In this document: positions 62,368 through 64,000 of the stretch, piece after piece
How the letters are laid out: every line of letters starts with the position of its first letter
Position numbering within the stretch: position 1 is the first letter of the stretch
DNA from: Ignavibacteria bacterium
Lineage (GTDB): Bacteria; Bacteroidota; Ignavibacteria; Tepidaquicellales; Tepidaquicellaceae
DNA: 64,000 nucleotides
Direction of reading: 5' to 3'
Assembly (NCBI GenBank): GCA_036262055.1
Contig: DATAJP010000003.1
Location: 372,001-436,000 of the forward strand
Position numbers and translations under genes: made by a program
Notes under the pieces: model-generated
The model's input: only the letters and a program-made list of their open reading frames with translations
What the model was told of the DNA's origin: nothing
The model's database searches: none

Positions 62368-63123
62368 TTGAATCTTTTAATCGACATAGGTAATTCACGA
62401 ATTAAATATTGCATGTCAAAAAATGGCAAGCTTGGGAAAGTATTTTCTTTAGAATATAAAAAAGAAAAATTTAGGTCAATCTTCAAAAAGGTATTATCAA
62501 TAAATAATGGGATGACCCAAAGGGTGCCCCCCGCTTTCGCGGGAATGACTTCCCCTGAAAAAATTTATGTTTCAAATGTCGTGCCGGAATTTAATCAGGT
62601 AATTAAACGAAGCGGTGCCAAACTTATTAACATAAACTCGAAGCTTCCTATTAAATTTAATTACAAAGGTAATCTCGGCTCTGATAGAATCTGTTCAACA
62701 ATCGGAACAAGAGCTGAATTTCCAAAAAGGAAAAATATTCTTATTGTCGATTTCGGAACGGCAACAACATATAACTTGTTAAGAGGAAATAACTTTGCAG
62801 GCGGATTGATTATGCCCGGGCTTAACACGGCACTCTCTTCCCTTCTCTCAAAAACCAGCCTGCCTAAAGTAAATTTGAAATACGATAAAAAACTTCTTGC
62901 CAGCACAACTGATAAAAATATAATCAATGGTGTCTTTGCACAGCAAATATTTACGTTTTATTATATTACAAGTGAGCTAAAGAAAAAACATAAAGATTTA
63001 TTTGTTGTTTTGACGGGCGGAATGAGCAAAACGATTTTAAAATATCTGAAGAAAAATTCTTATAACGCAATAGATTTAAACTTAGTTTTAAAAGGATTAA
63101 ATTATTTAGCAAATAACGGGTAG
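62368..63123 (+). CDS. coaX: Type III pantothenate kinase with repeat-derived insertion
   Basis: 251 residues from TTG 62368 (no ATG available). It phosphorylates pantothenate, the first step of CoA synthesis. Motifs of type III enzymes are intact: LLIDIGNSRIKY, GSDRICST, VDFGTATTYNLL, GGLIMPGLNTALSSL and LTGGMSKTI. Residues 48-61 (NGMTQRVPPAFAGMTS region) are encoded by a family repeat and have no counterpart in the usual motif spacing. They lie in a loop just before KIYVSNVVPE. The stop TAG is supplied by another repeat (family C). The kinase core is probably functional despite both. Confidence 0.9.
   Translation: MNLLIDIGNSRIKYCMSKNGKLGKVFSLEYKKEKFRSIFKKVLSINNGMTQRVPPAFAGMTSPEKIYVSNVVPEFNQVIKRSGAKLININSKLPIKFNYKGNLGSDRICSTIGTRAEFPKRKNILIVDFGTATTYNLLRGNNFAGGLIMPGLNTALSSLLSKTSLPKVNLKYDKKLLASTTDKNIINGVFAQQIFTFYYITSELKKKHKDLFVVLTGGMSKTILKYLKKNSYNAIDLNLVLKGLNYLANNG
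62509..62549. repeat. Long-form family A repeat inside the coaX frame
   Basis: GGGATGACCCAAAGGGTGCC, then CCCCGCTTTCGCGGGAATGAC. The copy matches the inverse of 58364-58403 and 5176-5218. The frame is kept open through the insertion. Confidence 0.85.
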
Positions 63124-63145
63124 GACAGACATTCCTGTCTGTCCC
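63119..63145. repeat. Family C palindrome carrying the coaX stop codon
   Basis: GGTAGGACAGACATTCCTGT, then CTGTCCC. The TAG at 63121-63123 within GGTAGG ends coaX. Confidence 0.85.
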
Positions 63146-63153
63146 CAACTAAC

Positions 63154-63573
63154 ATGAAAATCATTAATAAAGAAATAGTTAAGAAAACTAAGGGTGATAA
63201 CGATATTATAAACCTGACAGATGACCTCATTGATTTATTAAACCAATCAAAGCTTCAGAAAGGAAACTGTACGGTGTTTTCAATTGGTTCGACCGGCGGA
63301 ATTACAACGCTTGAATACGAGCCCGGTTTGCTGAAAGACATTCCTGACTTTCTCGAAAAAATTGCTCCCAAATATGAAAAATATTTTCATAACGATACCT
63401 GGGGCGATGGCAACGGGCATTCGCATATTCGCTCGGCATTGTTCAAAACTTCTTTTGTAATTCCTTTTGACAAAGGAGAATTTTTTCTCGGCACCTGGCA
63501 GCAGGTTGTCTTCATTGACTTCGATAACAGACCCCGAACCCGAAGAATAATAGCGCAATTCATTGGTGAATAA
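63154..63573 (+). CDS. YjbQ/UPF0047 family protein (secondary thiamine-phosphate synthase-like)
   Basis: A 139-residue protein with the YjbQ signature: FSIGSTGGITTLEYEPGL, HNDTWGDGNGHSHIRSALFK, LGTWQQVVFIDFDNRPRTR. Conserved His residues of the NGHSH motif surround the presumed active site. E. coli YjbQ has weak thiamine-phosphate synthase activity, but the physiological role is unknown. Its end overlaps the next gene by 8 nt. Confidence 0.92.
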   Translation: MKIINKEIVKKTKGDNDIINLTDDLIDLLNQSKLQKGNCTVFSIGSTGGITTLEYEPGLLKDIPDFLEKIAPKYEKYFHNDTWGDGNGHSHIRSALFKTSFVIPFDKGEFFLGTWQQVVFIDFDNRPRTRRIIAQFIGE

Positions 63574-64000
63574 GATCCAAAATAAACTCGACCAAAAACT
63601 TCAAAACATTCCGGACGAAAAGGCTCAGAAGCTTTTTAAGATACTGATTCTTCTCTCAATCTTAATTACTCTTGTCATCCGCATATACAACATCGAACAA
63701 AAAAATGTATGGTTTGATGAAGTTTATTCGTGGAAGATTGCTCAGGAAAGTTTTTTTCAGGTAATTGCTTTATCATCAGGCGACATACATCCTCCGTTAT
63801 ATTATATAGTTCTCAAAATCTGGATGATGATATTCGGCGATTCAATTTTCTCGATCAGATTTCTAAGTGTCGTTTTCAGCATGCTGAGTTTGGTTTTCAT
63901 TTATAAAATCTGCAATTTAATTTTTAAAGATTCATTACAAACCTTTCTTGTTATATTTTTATATGCTGTCTCACCGCTGAATATTTATTACTCTCAGGAA
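63566..64000 (+). CDS. GT39/ArnT-like membrane glycosyltransferase (3'-truncated by the window edge)
   Basis: The 145 N-terminal residues of a larger membrane protein. It starts at GTG 63566 within the end of the yjbQ-like gene (8-nt overlap). A first membrane helix (about 28-44) is followed by VWFDEVYSWKIAQ and DIHPPLYYIVLK, the acidic first-loop motifs of GT-C enzymes that use polyprenyl-phosphate sugars, then further helices. The acceptor is unknown. The rest lies beyond the window. Confidence 0.8.
   Translation, partial: MNKIQNKLDQKLQNIPDEKAQKLFKILILLSILITLVIRIYNIEQKNVWFDEVYSWKIAQESFFQVIALSSGDIHPPLYYIVLKIWMMIFGDSIFSIRFLSVVFSMLSLVFIYKICNLIFKDSLQTFLVIFLYAVSPLNIYYSQE

Overview
The window is an AT-rich bacterial chromosome segment from the Bacteroidota/Chlorobiota side of the tree, most likely an Ignavibacteria-type organism (an inference, not a database result). 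Four predicted secreted proteins end in a type IX secretion (T9SS) sorting domain with the NFPNPFNP-like start typical of that group. Other pointers are a TonB/Omp85 outer-membrane gene set, lipoproteins with Bacteroidota-style signals, TAnnTTTG promoter boxes and few clear Shine-Dalgarno sites. No phage, plasmid or transposase genes and no CRISPR array were seen. Apart from one AT-rich restriction-modification pair at 6.3-8.3 kb, the content is mostly core chromosome.

Layout. 0-5 kb: the end of pyrC, an FAH-family hydrolase, an orphan ParA and valS in a tight plus-strand run, facing a minus-strand arginase. 6.3-8.3 kb: a DNA methyltransferase and a small PD-(D/E)XK-like protein, then a thioesterase. 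8.7-20 kb: an envelope block with a beta-propeller lipoprotein, a T9SS subtilase, two smaller T9SS proteins (one almost nothing but sorting domain), an HtrA protease, recO and a large lipoprotein with a clan-CD-like His/Cys pair. 20-38 kb: a PfkB kinase, DUF3467, an LptF/G permease, nuoK-nuoL without the rest of Complex I, a c-type cytochrome lipoprotein, a racemase, rsmE, an Omp85 barrel, a DUF2723 membrane protein, a CADD-type folate protein and full-length gcvP. 38-45.6 kb: a T9SS protein, hisS, lgt, the conserved rpmH-rnpA-yidD-yidC cluster and a GT9 glycosyltransferase that runs into the 3' end of tmRNA. 45.5-57 kb: tmRNA, an M20 peptidase, a tonB/PstS-like/TPR cluster, an L,D-transpeptidase and pstSCAB. 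57-64 kb: an LTXXQ-type protein, initiator tRNA-Met, etfB-etfA, a bifunctional nuclease, coaX, YjbQ and the start of a GT39-like membrane protein.

How the genes work together. Several sets are linked by function: CADD and glycine decarboxylase (folate and one-carbon units); tonB, the PstS-like protein and pstSCAB (phosphate or envelope transport); lgt, rpmH-rnpA-yidD-yidC and tmRNA (protein synthesis and membrane insertion); and etfBA with nuoKL and the cytochromes (respiration).

The most unusual signal is a large population of dispersed palindromic repeats in at least four families. The commonest has GTCATTCC arms around a short GC hairpin. They fill many intergenic gaps, sometimes nested into 60-170 bp composite elements, and they also reach into genes: one copy lies in frame inside coaX, another supplies the coaX stop codon, one pair forms the N-terminal codons of the beta-propeller lipoprotein, and one abuts pstC, which has no usual start codon before its first membrane helix. 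This looks like small mobile palindromes reshaping gene ends and occasionally protein sequence.
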